Of a DNA stretch of 64,000 bases, positions 24,769 through 34,842 are shown piece by piece. Position numbers and translations under genes: made by a program. Every line of letters starts with the position of its first letter. Within the stretch, counting starts at the first letter, position 1. The notes under the pieces were generated by a model that worked only from the letters and a program-made list of their open reading frames with translations, ran no database searches and was not told where the DNA came from. The DNA comes from JBJYIN01 sp046237015 (GTDB taxonomy: Bacteria > Pseudomonadota > Gammaproteobacteria > Enterobacterales > Enterobacteriaceae): positions 1 through 64,000 of the forward strand of contig NZ_JBJYIN010000007.1 in the NCBI RefSeq assembly GCF_046237015.1, written 5' to 3'.

Positions 24769-27700
24769 GTGAAATCACCTCTCAATGCATTATCTGCGCA
24801 ATTAAGTGGGTTAATGCTCCGCGATCAGCAACGCCTGCGCCGTCGTTTACAGGGGGCGGTAAAGGTAGGGAACCCACAAGCACAGGCTGCGATTGCTCAG
24901 GAGATTGAAGGGGAAATCGAGGCTTCTCGTCAGAGAGTGGAGAATCGGCGAGCGAGTTGTCCGGCGATCAACTATCCCGAGCAATTGCCTGTTAGTCAGA
25001 AAAAAGACGCGATACTGAATGCGTTACGTGAGCATCAGGTGATTATCGTCGCGGGGGAGACCGGCTCCGGGAAAACGACACAGTTGCCGAAAATTTGTCT
25101 TGAACTCGGGCGTGGTGTCCGAGGGATCATCGGACATACTCAACCTCGCCGATTGGCTGCCAGAACCGTTGCTGATCGCATTGCCGCTGAGCTGGAGACG
25201 CCATTAGGCGGTTGTGTCGGCTATAAGGTCCGTTTTAACGACCATGTCAGTGATAATACGCTGGTCAAGCTGATGACGGATGGCATTCTGTTGGCGGAGA
25301 TCCAGCAGGATCGGTTGCTGATGCAGTACGACACGCTGATTATTGATGAGGCGCATGAACGCAGCCTAAATATCGATTTCATTCTGGGCTATCTGCGGCA
25401 ATTGTTGCCCAAACGTCCTGACTTGAAGGTGATCATTACCTCCGCAACCATTGATCCACAACGTTTTTCTCGTCATTTTGATAATGCGCCGATTATTGAA
25501 GTATCAGGTCGCACCTATCCGGTCGATGTGCGTTATCGCCCGATTGTCGAGGATGCGGAAGACAGCGATCAGCTACAGGCCATCTTTGATGCGGTGGATG
25601 AACTGGGGCGCGAAGGGCCGGGCGATATTTTGATCTTTATGAGCGGTGAACGGGAAATTCGTGATACTGCCGATGCCTTGACCAAATTAGATTTGCCTCA
25701 TACTGAAATTTTGCCGCTGTACGCTCGTTTATCCAATCAGGAACAGAACCGCGTTTTCCAATCGCATCATGGTCGACGAATCGTACTGGCGACGAATGTG
25801 GCTGAAACGTCACTAACGGTGCCAGGCATTCGCTATGTGATTGATCCCGGTACGGCACGTATTAGTCGTTACAGTTTCCGTACCAAAGTTCAACGTTTGC
25901 CTATTGAGGCGATTTCTCAGGCATCCGCTAATCAGCGTAAAGGTCGCTGTGGGCGTGTCGCCGCTGGCGTCTGTATTCGTCTTTATTCAGAACAGGATTT
26001 CTTATCTCGCCCGGAGTTCACCGATCCGGAGATTTTGCGCACGAATCTGGCGTCGGTGATTTTGCAAATGACCGCATTGGGATTGGGCGATATTGCCGCC
26101 TTCCCGTTTGTCGAAGCGCCCGATAAGCGCAACATTCAAGATGGTGTGCGCCTGCTGGAAGAATTGGGCGCGATTCAGCAGACAGAGAATGATCGCTACC
26201 GTTTATCCCCGCAAGGGCGCCAGTTGGCACAGTTGCCCATCGATCCCCGTTTGGCGCGAATGGTGTTGGAAGCGCGTAACACGGGCTGTGTTCGTGAAGT
26301 GATGGTCATTACCGCAGCATTATCTATTCAAGACCCGCGTGAACGACCGCTGGATAAAAAGCAGGCGTCAGATGAGAAACACCGTCGTTTCGCCGATAAA
26401 GAATCCGATTTTCTGGCATTCGTCAATTTGTGGGACTATCTGCGTGAACAACAGAAAGCGCTATCGTCCAGCCAGTTTCGTCGCCTATGCCGTAGTGACT
26501 ATCTGAACTATCTGCGCGTACGTGAATGGCAGGATATCTATACGCAACTGCGCCAGGTGGTGAAAGAATTAGGGTTACCGATTAACAGTGCACCCGCCGA
26601 CTATCGCAGTATCCACTGCGCATTATTGACCGGACTGTTATCGCACATTGGTCAAAAGGACGTTGAAAAACAAGAGTTCAGTGGTGCACGTAATGCACGT
26701 TTTGCCATTTTTCCCGGCTCTGGCTTATTCAAAAAACCGCCTAAATGGACCATGGTGGCGGAGTTGGTTGAAACCAGTCGACTCTGGGGACGTATTGCTG
26801 CCCGTATTGAACCTGAATGGATTGAACCGCTGGCGCAGCACTTAATCAAACGGAGCTATAGCGATCCTCATTGGGAAAAAGCGCAGGGAACGGTGATGGC
26901 GCAGGAGAAAGTAACCCTGTTCGGCTTACCGATAGTGGCTGCGCGAAAGGTGAATTACAGCCAACTTGATCCTGTGTTGGCGCGGGAATTGTTTATTCGC
27001 CACGCGCTGGTGGACGGTGATTGGCAAACTCATCATGCGTTCTTCCGCGCTAACCTGAAATTGCTGGCGGAAGTGGAGGAACTGGAAAATAAATCGCGTC
27101 GCCGTGACATTCTGGTTGATGATGAAACCCTGTTTGCTTTTTACGATCAACGTTTGCCGCACGACATTATTTCTGCCCGCCATTTTGATAAATGGTGGAA
27201 AACAGCGAACCGTGAAAATGCAGATTTGCTGAACTTTGAAAAAAGTATGCTGATCAAAGAGGGTGCAGATAACGTCAGCGCACTGGATTACCCTAATTTT
27301 TGGCGTCAGGACAGCCTGAAATTGCGGTTATCCTATCAGTTTGAGCCGGGAACGGAGGCTGATGGGGTTACGGTTCATATTCCGCTCCCCATTCTCAATC
27401 AGGTGCGTGATGAAGGGTTTGAGTGGCAAATTCCCGGTGTGCGTCGTGAGTTGGTTATCGCATTAATCAAGTCATTGCCGAAGCCGATGCGCCGTAATTT
27501 TGTCCCTGCGCCGAATTATGCCGAGGCGTTTTTGGCTCGGGCCACGCCGCTGGAAAAAGGATTGTTGGATGCACTAGAGCGGGAATTGCGCCTTATGACG
27601 GGTGTGACGGTACCGCGAGAGGAATGGCAATGGGAACAGGTGCCCGATCATCTAAAAGTGACCTTCCGCGTGGTGGATGAGAAAAATCGTATGCTGCGTG

Positions 27701-28650
27701 AAGGGAAAGATCTGAATGCGCTAAAAGATCAACTGAAAGAGCACGTTCAGCAAACGCTTTCCGCGGTTGCAGATGATGGGCTGGAGCAGGGCGATCTGCA
27801 CGTCTGGAGTTTTGGTAATCTGCCGGATTGCTATGAACAAAAGCGGGGCGGTTATTCGGTGAAAGCCTATCCGGCGCTGGTCGATGAGAAGGATAGCGTT
27901 GCGATTCGCTTGTTTGATACCCCGCACCAGCAACAGCAAGTGATGCGTCAGGGGTTGCGTCGTTTATTGCTACTAAATATTCCCTCACCGATTAAATACT
28001 TACATGAAAAACTGCCCAATAAAGCCAAACTAGGGCTGTATTTTAACCCTTATGGGAAAGTGCTTGAGCTAATTGATGATTGCATTGCCTGCGCGGTTGA
28101 TAAGTTGATAACGGAGTTTGGTGGCCCAGTATGGCAGGAAGACGCCTTCCAGCAATTGCATGAAAAAGTTCGCGCGGAACTCAATGATACGGTTGTCGAT
28201 ATTGCAAAACAGGTGGAGCAGATCCTGACAACGGTTTTCGCTATCAATAAACGTCTGAAAGGCCGTATTGACATGACGATGGCGCTGGCACTGAGTGATA
28301 TCAAAAATCAGATTAATGGACTGGTGTTCCGTGGTTTTGTGACCGAAAACGGATGGCGTCGGTTGCCTGATGTGCTGCGTTATTTGCAGGCCATTGAGCG
28401 TCGGCTGGAAAAATTGGCGCAGGATGCGCACCGCGATCGGGCGCAGATGCTGAAAGTTGAGCAGGTACAGCAACTCTGGCAACAATGGTGGAATAAACTA
28501 CCTGCTGAACGGCGCGACGATGATGACGTGAAAGCGATTCGCTGGATGATTGAAGAGCTACGGGTCAGCTACTTTGCTCAGCAACTGGGCACCCCTTTTC
28601 CAATCTCTGACAAACGGGTGTTGCAAGCGATGGAACAAATCGACGGGTAA
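24769..28650 (+). CDS. hrpA: DEAH-box RNA helicase HrpA
   Basis: A 1293-aa protein (E. coli HrpA is 1300). Start is GTG with AAGGA 8 nt upstream. The helicase core has Walker A GETGSGKTT near residue 96, DEAH near 193 and motif III SAT, followed by the helicase C domain (motif VI QRKGRCGRV), HA2, an OB-fold region and the long C-terminal DUF3418 domain typical of HrpA. It unwinds RNA using NTP and rescues collided ribosomes in E. coli. A strong terminator follows, so it is likely monocistronic. Confidence 0.97.
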   Translation: MKSPLNALSAQLSGLMLRDQQRLRRRLQGAVKVGNPQAQAAIAQEIEGEIEASRQRVENRRASCPAINYPEQLPVSQKKDAILNALREHQVIIVAGETGSGKTTQLPKICLELGRGVRGIIGHTQPRRLAARTVADRIAAELETPLGGCVGYKVRFNDHVSDNTLVKLMTDGILLAEIQQDRLLMQYDTLIIDEAHERSLNIDFILGYLRQLLPKRPDLKVIITSATIDPQRFSRHFDNAPIIEVSGRTYPVDVRYRPIVEDAEDSDQLQAIFDAVDELGREGPGDILIFMSGEREIRDTADALTKLDLPHTEILPLYARLSNQEQNRVFQSHHGRRIVLATNVAETSLTVPGIRYVIDPGTARISRYSFRTKVQRLPIEAISQASANQRKGRCGRVAAGVCIRLYSEQDFLSRPEFTDPEILRTNLASVILQMTALGLGDIAAFPFVEAPDKRNIQDGVRLLEELGAIQQTENDRYRLSPQGRQLAQLPIDPRLARMVLEARNTGCVREVMVITAALSIQDPRERPLDKKQASDEKHRRFADKESDFLAFVNLWDYLREQQKALSSSQFRRLCRSDYLNYLRVREWQDIYTQLRQVVKELGLPINSAPADYRSIHCALLTGLLSHIGQKDVEKQEFSGARNARFAIFPGSGLFKKPPKWTMVAELVETSRLWGRIAARIEPEWIEPLAQHLIKRSYSDPHWEKAQGTVMAQEKVTLFGLPIVAARKVNYSQLDPVLARELFIRHALVDGDWQTHHAFFRANLKLLAEVEELENKSRRRDILVDDETLFAFYDQRLPHDIISARHFDKWWKTANRENADLLNFEKSMLIKEGADNVSALDYPNFWRQDSLKLRLSYQFEPGTEADGVTVHIPLPILNQVRDEGFEWQIPGVRRELVIALIKSLPKPMRRNFVPAPNYAEAFLARATPLEKGLLDALERELRLMTGVTVPREEWQWEQVPDHLKVTFRVVDEKNRMLREGKDLNALKDQLKEHVQQTLSAVADDGLEQGDLHVWSFGNLPDCYEQKRGGYSVKAYPALVDEKDSVAIRLFDTPHQQQQVMRQGLRRLLLLNIPSPIKYLHEKLPNKAKLGLYFNPYGKVLELIDDCIACAVDKLITEFGGPVWQEDAFQQLHEKVRAELNDTVVDIAKQVEQILTTVFAINKRLKGRIDMTMALALSDIKNQINGLVFRGFVTENGWRRLPDVLRYLQAIERRLEKLAQDAHRDRAQMLKVEQVQQLWQQWWNKLPAERRDDDDVKAIRWMIEELRVSYFAQQLGTPFPISDKRVLQAMEQIDG

Positions 28651-28680
28651 ATTACTTTACGGCATATCGCCATCTTTCTC

Positions 28681-28712
28681 AGCCACCGCTTACGGTGGCT
28701 GGCTATTTTTTT
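28681..28712 (+). terminator. hrpA terminator
   Basis: A perfect 8-bp stem AGCCACCG/CGGTGGCT with loop CTTA is followed after five bases by seven T residues. Confidence 0.88.
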
Positions 28713-28739
28713 GCACTTTCAACGACTCATCCTATTCAG

Positions 28740-29597
28740 CTATTCTCCCTCTTTAACTACACCCACTACACCCTCTTTTAACTGCACGTATATTGACTTG
28801 ATTTCCTCTTCACCGTATTTGTCCTCCAGTCGCTTAATGATGAAGTGACCGCGTGCCATATTTTGATAGTGGTGAATAAACAGTGTGTTGATGGCGGCAC
28901 CGCTGGCCGCGCCGATGATAGGCACTATTTGCGCAGCCATTTTTTCCGTGATGGTGATCCCCAAGCGTGTGGCAACGGCGTCGATCAGCTTGGCTAACGT
29001 TTTTCCTGCCTGTGATGAGGTGATTTTTGTTGAGGTTTTTTCTACCCCTTTTTTACTGGCAAGCTCAACTAATTCACGAGTCGTGTGTTTTGTCATATCG
29101 GCAAGGACAGCACGTGATGCGTAGTAGGCAGAATCGGCAGCATCGTCATCTTTACTTCTTCCGCCTAGCGCAAAGACTTCCACGCAGGCCGCTTTGACTG
29201 AAAAATCGCTCAGCGAAAATCCTTCACTACGGGCGATATCGGCAACGGATCGCATCATAATCGTGGTACTAATCGGCAGTTCCACCAACAATCCGGTCGC
29301 ACCGAAAAAACCGCTAACGGCACCGGATGTCGCGGCAGCCAGCTTATGGGTTTTCGGCGAAGGCGCGCGTTTAGGGGCATCATCAAGTGTGTACAACGCG
29401 GCATCAACGGATTTATGCAATGCAGAATGAACCACACGCTGTACTTTATTTGTTACCCATGAAGGGAGTTTAGATATGCTCCATTCGATAGGGCTGCCAA
29501 CCAGATTCGCAAGCTGGATCGCAACGGAGGGGGATTCCAATAGCGTTATCGCTTGTCGAATGTCACTCAGGTCCTGTTGATTATCAAGAAGGGGCAT
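28740..29597 (-). CDS. EcsC-family protein
   Basis: A 285-aa protein. I chose the start at 29597 because AGGGAA lies 5 nt upstream. The central region has the EcsC-family features: ATSGAVSGFFGATGLLVELPISTTIMMRSVADIA, quoted here only as a Gly/Ala-rich then LPIST-rich stretch (about residues 95-130), AACVEVFALGG, and IIGAASGAAINTLFIHHYQ near the end. The glycine/alanine-rich helices suggest membrane association. Genes of this family often stand alone in enterobacteria; the namesake is in a Bacillus ABC exporter operon. It lies 36 bp downstream of the EAL gene on the same strand, so the two may share a transcript. Role unknown. Confidence 0.8.
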   Translation of the reverse strand: MPLLDNQQDLSDIRQAITLLESPSVAIQLANLVGSPIEWSISKLPSWVTNKVQRVVHSALHKSVDAALYTLDDAPKRAPSPKTHKLAAATSGAVSGFFGATGLLVELPISTTIMMRSVADIARSEGFSLSDFSVKAACVEVFALGGRSKDDDAADSAYYASRAVLADMTKHTTRELVELASKKGVEKTSTKITSSQAGKTLAKLIDAVATRLGITITEKMAAQIVPIIGAASGAAINTLFIHHYQNMARGHFIIKRLEDKYGEEEIKSIYVQLKEGVVGVVKEGE

Positions 29598-29632
29598 GAT
29601 GTTCCCTCTGTTTTGCAACGTTGAAACTTGAA

Positions 29633-31414
29633 TTATTTGGGGGATAGCGTGTCCCCATGTTGGGCTAACCAATTAGCAAATGCGTCTGGCAAAATCGGTC
29701 GGGAAAAATAATAGCCCTGTACTTCATCACAGCCGAATTGGGAAAGATAATCGAGCGTTTCTTTATTCTCCACGCCCTCCGCCAATACGGAGTAGTTGAG
29801 ATTATGCAACATACTGATAATGGACTCGACAATAATTCGGCTGTTCTTATCTGTTTTAATATCTTTTATCAGCGATTTATCCAATTTTATGATAGTTGCC
29901 GGGATATTTCGTAGATAATTTAAATTACTGTAACCCGCGCCAAAATCATCTAGTGCAATCACAAATCCGTGTTGTTTTAACGATAAAATCGTCGCCAGCG
30001 TTCCTGAGCTTTCGACAATTTTCTGCGTTTCAACACATTCAATCTGGATGTCGAGTGGCGTTAAACCGTCATTGTTAAGAATATTGATGAGGCGTTCTAT
30101 AAAGTTGTCTTCAGCAAAATTACTGGCTGCCACGTTGATGGACACGGGCAATAAAATTCCCGATTGACGCCATATTTTTAGCTGTCTGGATGTTTGTTTG
30201 ATCACCCATTCCGTCAGCGGCCGCATCAGCGTCGTTCCTTCTGCCAGTGGAATGAATTGATCCGGATAAATTTCACCTAAATCGGGATGATGCCAGCGAA
30301 TTAATGCTTCTGCGCCAATGACTTGATTGTCATGAATATTCAATTTTGGTTGATAAACCAGATATAGCCCCGGTTTATTGTTTTTTAATACATCGGATAA
30401 TTCGTTAAGTAACGTAAACGTGACTTGCTGAGTCTTGTCGCTGTCTACGTTATAAGCACGATAACGGGTGTCGGTATTGATGGCATCATGTAGAGCGCTC
30501 ATCGATTCGCGCAAAATGCGCTGAGGATCATCTACCGGGATCTGAAATTCTGTGTAACCGGCAAATAACTCTAACTTTAGCGGAATATGACTGGTAATAC
30601 TGTCCTGAATCCGTGTGGCACAGAGAGAGAGTTCTTGAAGAACTTGTGCTTTCATGTCGGCTTTTACCAGCAGGGCGAAACGGCCGACTGCGGCACAATA
30701 AATACCGCCGTGGTTGTGAAATGTCAGGCGTAAAAAAATGGCGATATCACGTAGAATATTTTCTACGGTTGGCATGCCTAATGAACGCCCCATCTCATAG
30801 GCGTAAGAAATATCAATACTGTCAATCAGTAGTAACAGATAGTTTTCATGGATATCCGTCATTTGACCGATATCTTCAATTAGTCGCTGCCGATTGGGTA
30901 GCATGGTTACCGCATCAATAAGCCCGATAGCGTTGCGGTATTCAATTAGCGCCATCACAATGGCCGCTAAATCACGCAGGGTGCGCAGTTGTATTTTGCT
31001 GAAATTTCGCGGGACATAATCCATTACGCAAAGCGTACCGATCGAATATCCTTCTTCCGTAATCAGCGGTATCCCGGCATAAAAACGAATGTGGGGAGCC
31101 TGGGCAACATAGATACTGTCTTTAAAGCGCGAATCCTGAAGTGCATCTGGGCAAATCAATGTGTTGCCTGTTTGGACGGCAAAATGATCGAATGATCCGA
31201 TTTTTTCCATTTCGGTTAAGGAAAAATTTGTCCTGGCCTTAATGTGTTGTTTCTCTGTGCCGCTAAGCGTGACTAAGGCGGTTGGCATTTTTAATAACTG
31301 GCAGGCTAAATCAGTAACTTTATTAAGGTTATTATCTTGAGAAATATCAAGGCTTTTAAGCAGGTCGAGAGTTTGCATGCGTTTTTTTTCATCATGACTG
31401 AGATGTCTTAACAT
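29633..31414 (-). CDS. GAF - degenerate GGDEF - EAL cyclic-di-GMP phosphodiesterase
   Basis: A 593-aa soluble protein. A GAF domain (about 25-160) includes FYAGIPLITEEGYSIGTLCV. A GGDEF-like domain (about 165-320) has AVGRF where GGDEF belongs, so it should not make c-di-GMP. The EAL domain (about 340-585) keeps the residues for hydrolysis: AEALIRW, INVAASNF, ECVET, DDFGAGYS, IKLDKSLI, AEGVE and QGYYFSRP. It should lower c-di-GMP in response to a ligand or redox signal sensed by GAF, favouring motility over biofilm. The target pathway is not shown by the sequence. Confidence 0.9.
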   Translation of the reverse strand: MLRHLSHDEKKRMQTLDLLKSLDISQDNNLNKVTDLACQLLKMPTALVTLSGTEKQHIKARTNFSLTEMEKIGSFDHFAVQTGNTLICPDALQDSRFKDSIYVAQAPHIRFYAGIPLITEEGYSIGTLCVMDYVPRNFSKIQLRTLRDLAAIVMALIEYRNAIGLIDAVTMLPNRQRLIEDIGQMTDIHENYLLLLIDSIDISYAYEMGRSLGMPTVENILRDIAIFLRLTFHNHGGIYCAAVGRFALLVKADMKAQVLQELSLCATRIQDSITSHIPLKLELFAGYTEFQIPVDDPQRILRESMSALHDAINTDTRYRAYNVDSDKTQQVTFTLLNELSDVLKNNKPGLYLVYQPKLNIHDNQVIGAEALIRWHHPDLGEIYPDQFIPLAEGTTLMRPLTEWVIKQTSRQLKIWRQSGILLPVSINVAASNFAEDNFIERLINILNNDGLTPLDIQIECVETQKIVESSGTLATILSLKQHGFVIALDDFGAGYSNLNYLRNIPATIIKLDKSLIKDIKTDKNSRIIVESIISMLHNLNYSVLAEGVENKETLDYLSQFGCDEVQGYYFSRPILPDAFANWLAQHGDTLSPK

Positions 31415-31712
31415 GTCGCCCTCTTTTTCGTCATATGGTTTTTATACCTGTGATACATCAGACTGCCAGTATGTTGTTAAAAACAATAATATGTGTTCCT
31501 GAAACCCGAATTATTGCATTCGAACACAGTAACATAGGGAGGGTAGCAATGATGAGGATTATTGTAAAAATATGGAACTCAGTTAATTATCTTAATCTTC
31601 GCTCTCCTCTGCGAAATGAAGTGCTAACGTTCTTTTCTGTTTAAGAAATAATATCCCTACTCAATCTTGTTGAACGTAATAATCTATTTTATCGCAACGG
31701 TAAAATAAAAGA

Positions 31713-32540
31713 TCAGCGAGCCGCCTTGGTATCCCTTGCTAACGCTTCCAACTGTTGACGGATAGCCGTTACTGAAACTGCTCGATTGTCAGCGCGATCG
31801 CGATCGCTGGCGGCAGGGGCAGAACTTTGAATACCGATAACGGCCCATCCGGCTTCTGAATGCAGTATCAGGGGCGAACCACTGTCACCGGGTAATGTAT
31901 CACATCGATGTGACAATACCGCTGGCTGAGCCCAACCGGTAATCAGACAATCTTGATGGCGATACAGCGTGTCCTGGTGATCTTCGGGATACCCTGCCTG
32001 AGTGACCCGTTGCCGATTCTGGTGCAATGCCTCAATTAATGATTGACGGTTGCCCTGCCACAGTGGGATGGGGGCAATGTTGGTTGGCGTTTGTTTTAAG
32101 CGAATTAGTGCATAGTCACGCGGTGCTGCCAGCGATGGAACCACCCAGCCTTCACCATCGGCTTCCAGTTGTTTAGCTAATTTCTTGTTTACCAGCGCTT
32201 CAATTTCTTTGGTTTCATAGCGCCAGCCATCCTCTGTTGACTGAAAGCGAAGGGCGACCGGTTTATCGGCGGTTCCCTTTGGTGGAATTAACACGCAGTG
32301 CCCTGCTGTCAATGCGAGATGAGGGGATATCAATGTCGCCGTACATAAGTTGCCGCTGGCGGTTTCCAGTTGGCCAATCGCTTGCCAGGGCCATTGGGTG
32401 GTATCGGCCACACGGTCTCGATCATCATGATTGAAAAATAATATCTGTTGTTGTTTTTTTGCCTCGTCGGTAGAGGGTTGTGCCCAACAGGCAGTAGAAG
32501 CAAGGACGAATGAACATAACAATCCAACGGATATGCGCAT
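31713..32540 (-). CDS. ydgD: Periplasmic trypsin-like serine protease YdgD
   Basis: A 275-aa protein with a signal peptide (MRISVGLLCSFVLASTACWA). The mature part is an S1 protease domain with a full triad: His81 in LTAGHC, Asp142 in APRDYALI and Ser220 in LPGDSGSPL. Six mature-part cysteines could form disulfides. E. coli ydgD is of the same size and also neighbours asr, supporting the name. The natural substrate is not known. It is separated from asr by 500 bp holding a dispersed repeat and a terminator. Confidence 0.88.
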   Translation of the reverse strand: MRISVGLLCSFVLASTACWAQPSTDEAKKQQQILFFNHDDRDRVADTTQWPWQAIGQLETASGNLCTATLISPHLALTAGHCVLIPPKGTADKPVALRFQSTEDGWRYETKEIEALVNKKLAKQLEADGEGWVVPSLAAPRDYALIRLKQTPTNIAPIPLWQGNRQSLIEALHQNRQRVTQAGYPEDHQDTLYRHQDCLITGWAQPAVLSHRCDTLPGDSGSPLILHSEAGWAVIGIQSSAPAASDRDRADNRAVSVTAIRQQLEALARDTKAAR

Positions 32541-32582
32541 GTAATGATGAGCCTTACGTTAGCTATTTGTGATTTATCTAAT

Positions 32583-32708
<126 letters not shown>

Positions 32709-32919
32709 AGTGCAGTGAAATAATGATATTAGCGATCTAATTATAGATGTATTTGCCATGACTCATTAAGTATAGCGAGGCAATTTCATATTAAATAAAC
32801 GGTTGAGCCTCATGGCTTATAGAAAAAAGAGCAGGGTGATACCTCCGCAAAGGAGTACAAGGGATAGCAGGATTTCAAATGAGTAGCGACGTAGCATTGA
32901 TCCGATACCCTATGAAATA

Positions 32920-32941
32920 AACACCCGGAAAACCGGGTGTT
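32920..32941 (-). terminator. asr terminator
   Basis: A perfect 9-bp stem AACACCCGG/CCGGGTGTT with a 4-nt loop is followed on the minus strand by TATTTCAT. It lies about 100 bp beyond the asr stop. The remaining 32709-32919 sequence shows nothing else I can support. Confidence 0.7.
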
Positions 32942-33043
32942 GTGAACTGTCGATAATGTCGCTATTGACGGTATGCTTTCTGCATTCATCATTCTCGACG
33001 GTATTGCTTTGATGGTGTCGAGATGATGAGAGAAACCGGATGA

Positions 33044-33379
33044 TCAGGCGGCTGGCGTAGTCGTTGCCGGTTTTGTGGTTTTGGCTTTTTTCACATGTTT
33101 TTTAGCAGCCTGGGCTTTTTGCTCGGCAGGTTTGGCTTTCTTCACGTGTTTTTTAGCAGCCTGGGCTTTTTGTTCGGCAGGTTTGGCTTTCTTCACATGT
33201 TTCTTAGCAGCCTGAGCCTTTTGTTCAGCCAGTGGCGCTTTTTTCACGGTTTTCTTGGCGTGGGCGACGTTGGTGTGAGTCGCTGTTGCTGCTGGCGCGT
33301 TATGGGTAGTGTCAGCGGCGAATGCAACAGAGGACAGACCCAAAGCCGCACCTGCGATCATTACTAATACTTTATTCAT
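33044..33379 (-). CDS. asr: Acid shock protein Asr
   Basis: A small, very basic periplasmic protein of 111 aa. It has a signal peptide (MNKVLVMIAGAALGLSSVAFA), then a Thr/Ala/His segment and three tandem 17-residue units of the type AEQKAQAAKKHVKKAKP, encoded by 51-bp repeats. E. coli Asr has the same design and is strongly induced by acid through RstBA. Three ATGs occur in a row; I used the third because GAGGA is then 7 nt away. A perfect RstA box lies about 110 bp upstream. Repeat number is likely variable among strains. Confidence 0.93.
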   Translation of the reverse strand: MNKVLVMIAGAALGLSSVAFAADTTHNAPAATATHTNVAHAKKTVKKAPLAEQKAQAAKKHVKKAKPAEQKAQAAKKHVKKAKPAEQKAQAAKKHVKKAKTTKPATTTPAA

Positions 33380-33485
33380 CATCATTTCCTCGTTATCTCA
33401 TTCACATGTCGTGCCCCCGATATGGGGCGTTGAGATGAGCATAAGGAAAAAGGATGGTGTCGTCCGTGAGTGATTCGTTTCGGCG

Positions 33486-33499
33486 TGTAACCTAATGTA
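33486..33499 (-). promoter_or_regulatory. RstA box of the asr promoter
   Basis: On the minus strand the sequence is TACA-TTAGGT-TACA, an exact match to the RstA consensus TACA-N6-TACA. It lies upstream of asr, with a possible -10 TATGCT about 47 bp downstream and a poor -35, as expected for an activated promoter. The genes for RstB and RstA are directly upstream. Confidence 0.8.
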
Positions 33500-33537
33500 C
33501 AGCGTTATCCGATGACCTTCCTTCCAGACAATGCGTT

Positions 33538-34842
33538 TTAATCCGTGCTCGTTAGTACAGTAGGGAATTTTACCGGCCAACAGAAACAGAAACGGGCACC
33601 ACCAAGTGAACTGCTATCAACGGCGATAGTACCTTCGTAAGCACGGGCAATGGCATGAACAATCGCTAGGCCTAAACCGCAACCACCGCTGCTGTTTTCT
33701 ACTCCAGCCTCAAGGCGAACAAAAGGTTCGAAAATAAGGGTGCGACTCTCTGGTGCGATGCCGGGGCCATCGTCTTCAACCAGCAAACAGGCCGTTTGAT
33801 CGTGTTGCATGAATAAACTGATGTGTACTTGCTGATGACAAAACCGCAATCCGTTATTCACGAGATTGTTCAGCACTCGTTCCATCAGTCGTCGATCCAC
33901 TGCGCCGAAACTACCGGAATGAAGCATATCCAGAGTAATCGTCTTATCGGGATGGATCAGTCGAAAATCATCGACTTTAGCCTGTAACCATGCGGAAAAA
34001 TCGATTTCAGTAAGATGTAGGGTGACCTGTGGGCGATCCAACCGGGCATAAGTCAGCAGTTCGTCAATGAGCGATTCGAGCTGACCGATATCTTGATTGA
34101 GCGCCTGCTGCTCTTCTTCTGTCAGATGATCGCTCATGGCGAGCCGATAACGCAGACGCACGAGTGGTGTGCGCAACTCATGAGCAATATTGTCAATGAG
34201 CTGTTTTTTACTGGTAATCAGCTGATTCAGATTGTCTGCCATCAGATTGAATGCCACGCCGAGCCGAAACAGGCTGGAAGTGTTGTCAAAATGGGTACGT
34301 TCATCGAGATGACCCGCGCCCAGGCGTTGCGCCGCGTTTTCCAGCGTCAACAAGGCTTTCCAATGCGGACGCATCCATAAGAATACCGGTAACGCCAGTG
34401 ATAGACCAATCAGCATGACCAGAAGCAGATCCAGCAAGCGCATTTCATGCAGGAAAAACAGATAAGGTATTGGACCAACGGCCAAGACATAATGGCTGCG
34501 AGGAATTCGTTGAATGAACGTATACTCATGGTCAAGTGCGACAATCTCGCCTTGATTGAGTCGCTGTTTGGTTTTTGGCGGCAGAGAATAACGACTGAGT
34601 GGCTCGATGTGCAGCTTAAACGACAGATTTAAATCTAACTGGTTAATGGTTTTGTGCCAATCACGAGGCGGAATGGTCCTCAGTTCATTACGAATCAGGT
34701 AGAGCGAGCTTTTCATCAGATCGTCCATAGACTGTCGTCCTGCACGCTCTGCCGTGACTTTATACACAAGCCCCACCAGTAGCGTCATCACGACAAAACA
34801 GGCGAACAGCAAGAGAAAAAACTGGATAAACAGCTTTTTCAT
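33538..34842 (-). CDS. rstB: Sensor histidine kinase RstB
   Basis: A 434-aa inner-membrane kinase, same length class as E. coli RstB (433). It has a first membrane helix at about 5-27, a periplasmic domain at 30-130, a second helix (LLDLLLVMLIGLSLALPVF), HAMP, the dimerisation/phosphoacceptor motif IAHELRTPLVRLRY, and ATPase motifs NNLVNNGLRF, DDGPGIA and GGCGLGLAI. It responds to acid and is linked to PhoPQ in E. coli; it phosphorylates RstA. The start overlaps the rstA stop (ATGA), so the two are translationally coupled. Confidence 0.95.
   Translation of the reverse strand: MKKLFIQFFLLLFACFVVMTLLVGLVYKVTAERAGRQSMDDLMKSSLYLIRNELRTIPPRDWHKTINQLDLNLSFKLHIEPLSRYSLPPKTKQRLNQGEIVALDHEYTFIQRIPRSHYVLAVGPIPYLFFLHEMRLLDLLLVMLIGLSLALPVFLWMRPHWKALLTLENAAQRLGAGHLDERTHFDNTSSLFRLGVAFNLMADNLNQLITSKKQLIDNIAHELRTPLVRLRYRLAMSDHLTEEEQQALNQDIGQLESLIDELLTYARLDRPQVTLHLTEIDFSAWLQAKVDDFRLIHPDKTITLDMLHSGSFGAVDRRLMERVLNNLVNNGLRFCHQQVHISLFMQHDQTACLLVEDDGPGIAPESRTLIFEPFVRLEAGVENSSGGCGLGLAIVHAIARAYEGTIAVDSSSLGGARFCFCWPVKFPTVLTSTD

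Noticed and set aside
31435..31644. 69-aa + strand open frame between the EAL gene and ydgD
   Set aside because: No ribosome site, low-complexity AT-rich composition and no protein-like pattern.
33095..33367. Open frame antisense to asr, rich in Phe/Leu
   Set aside because: It is the mirror of the Lys/Ala-rich asr repeats and has no independent evidence.
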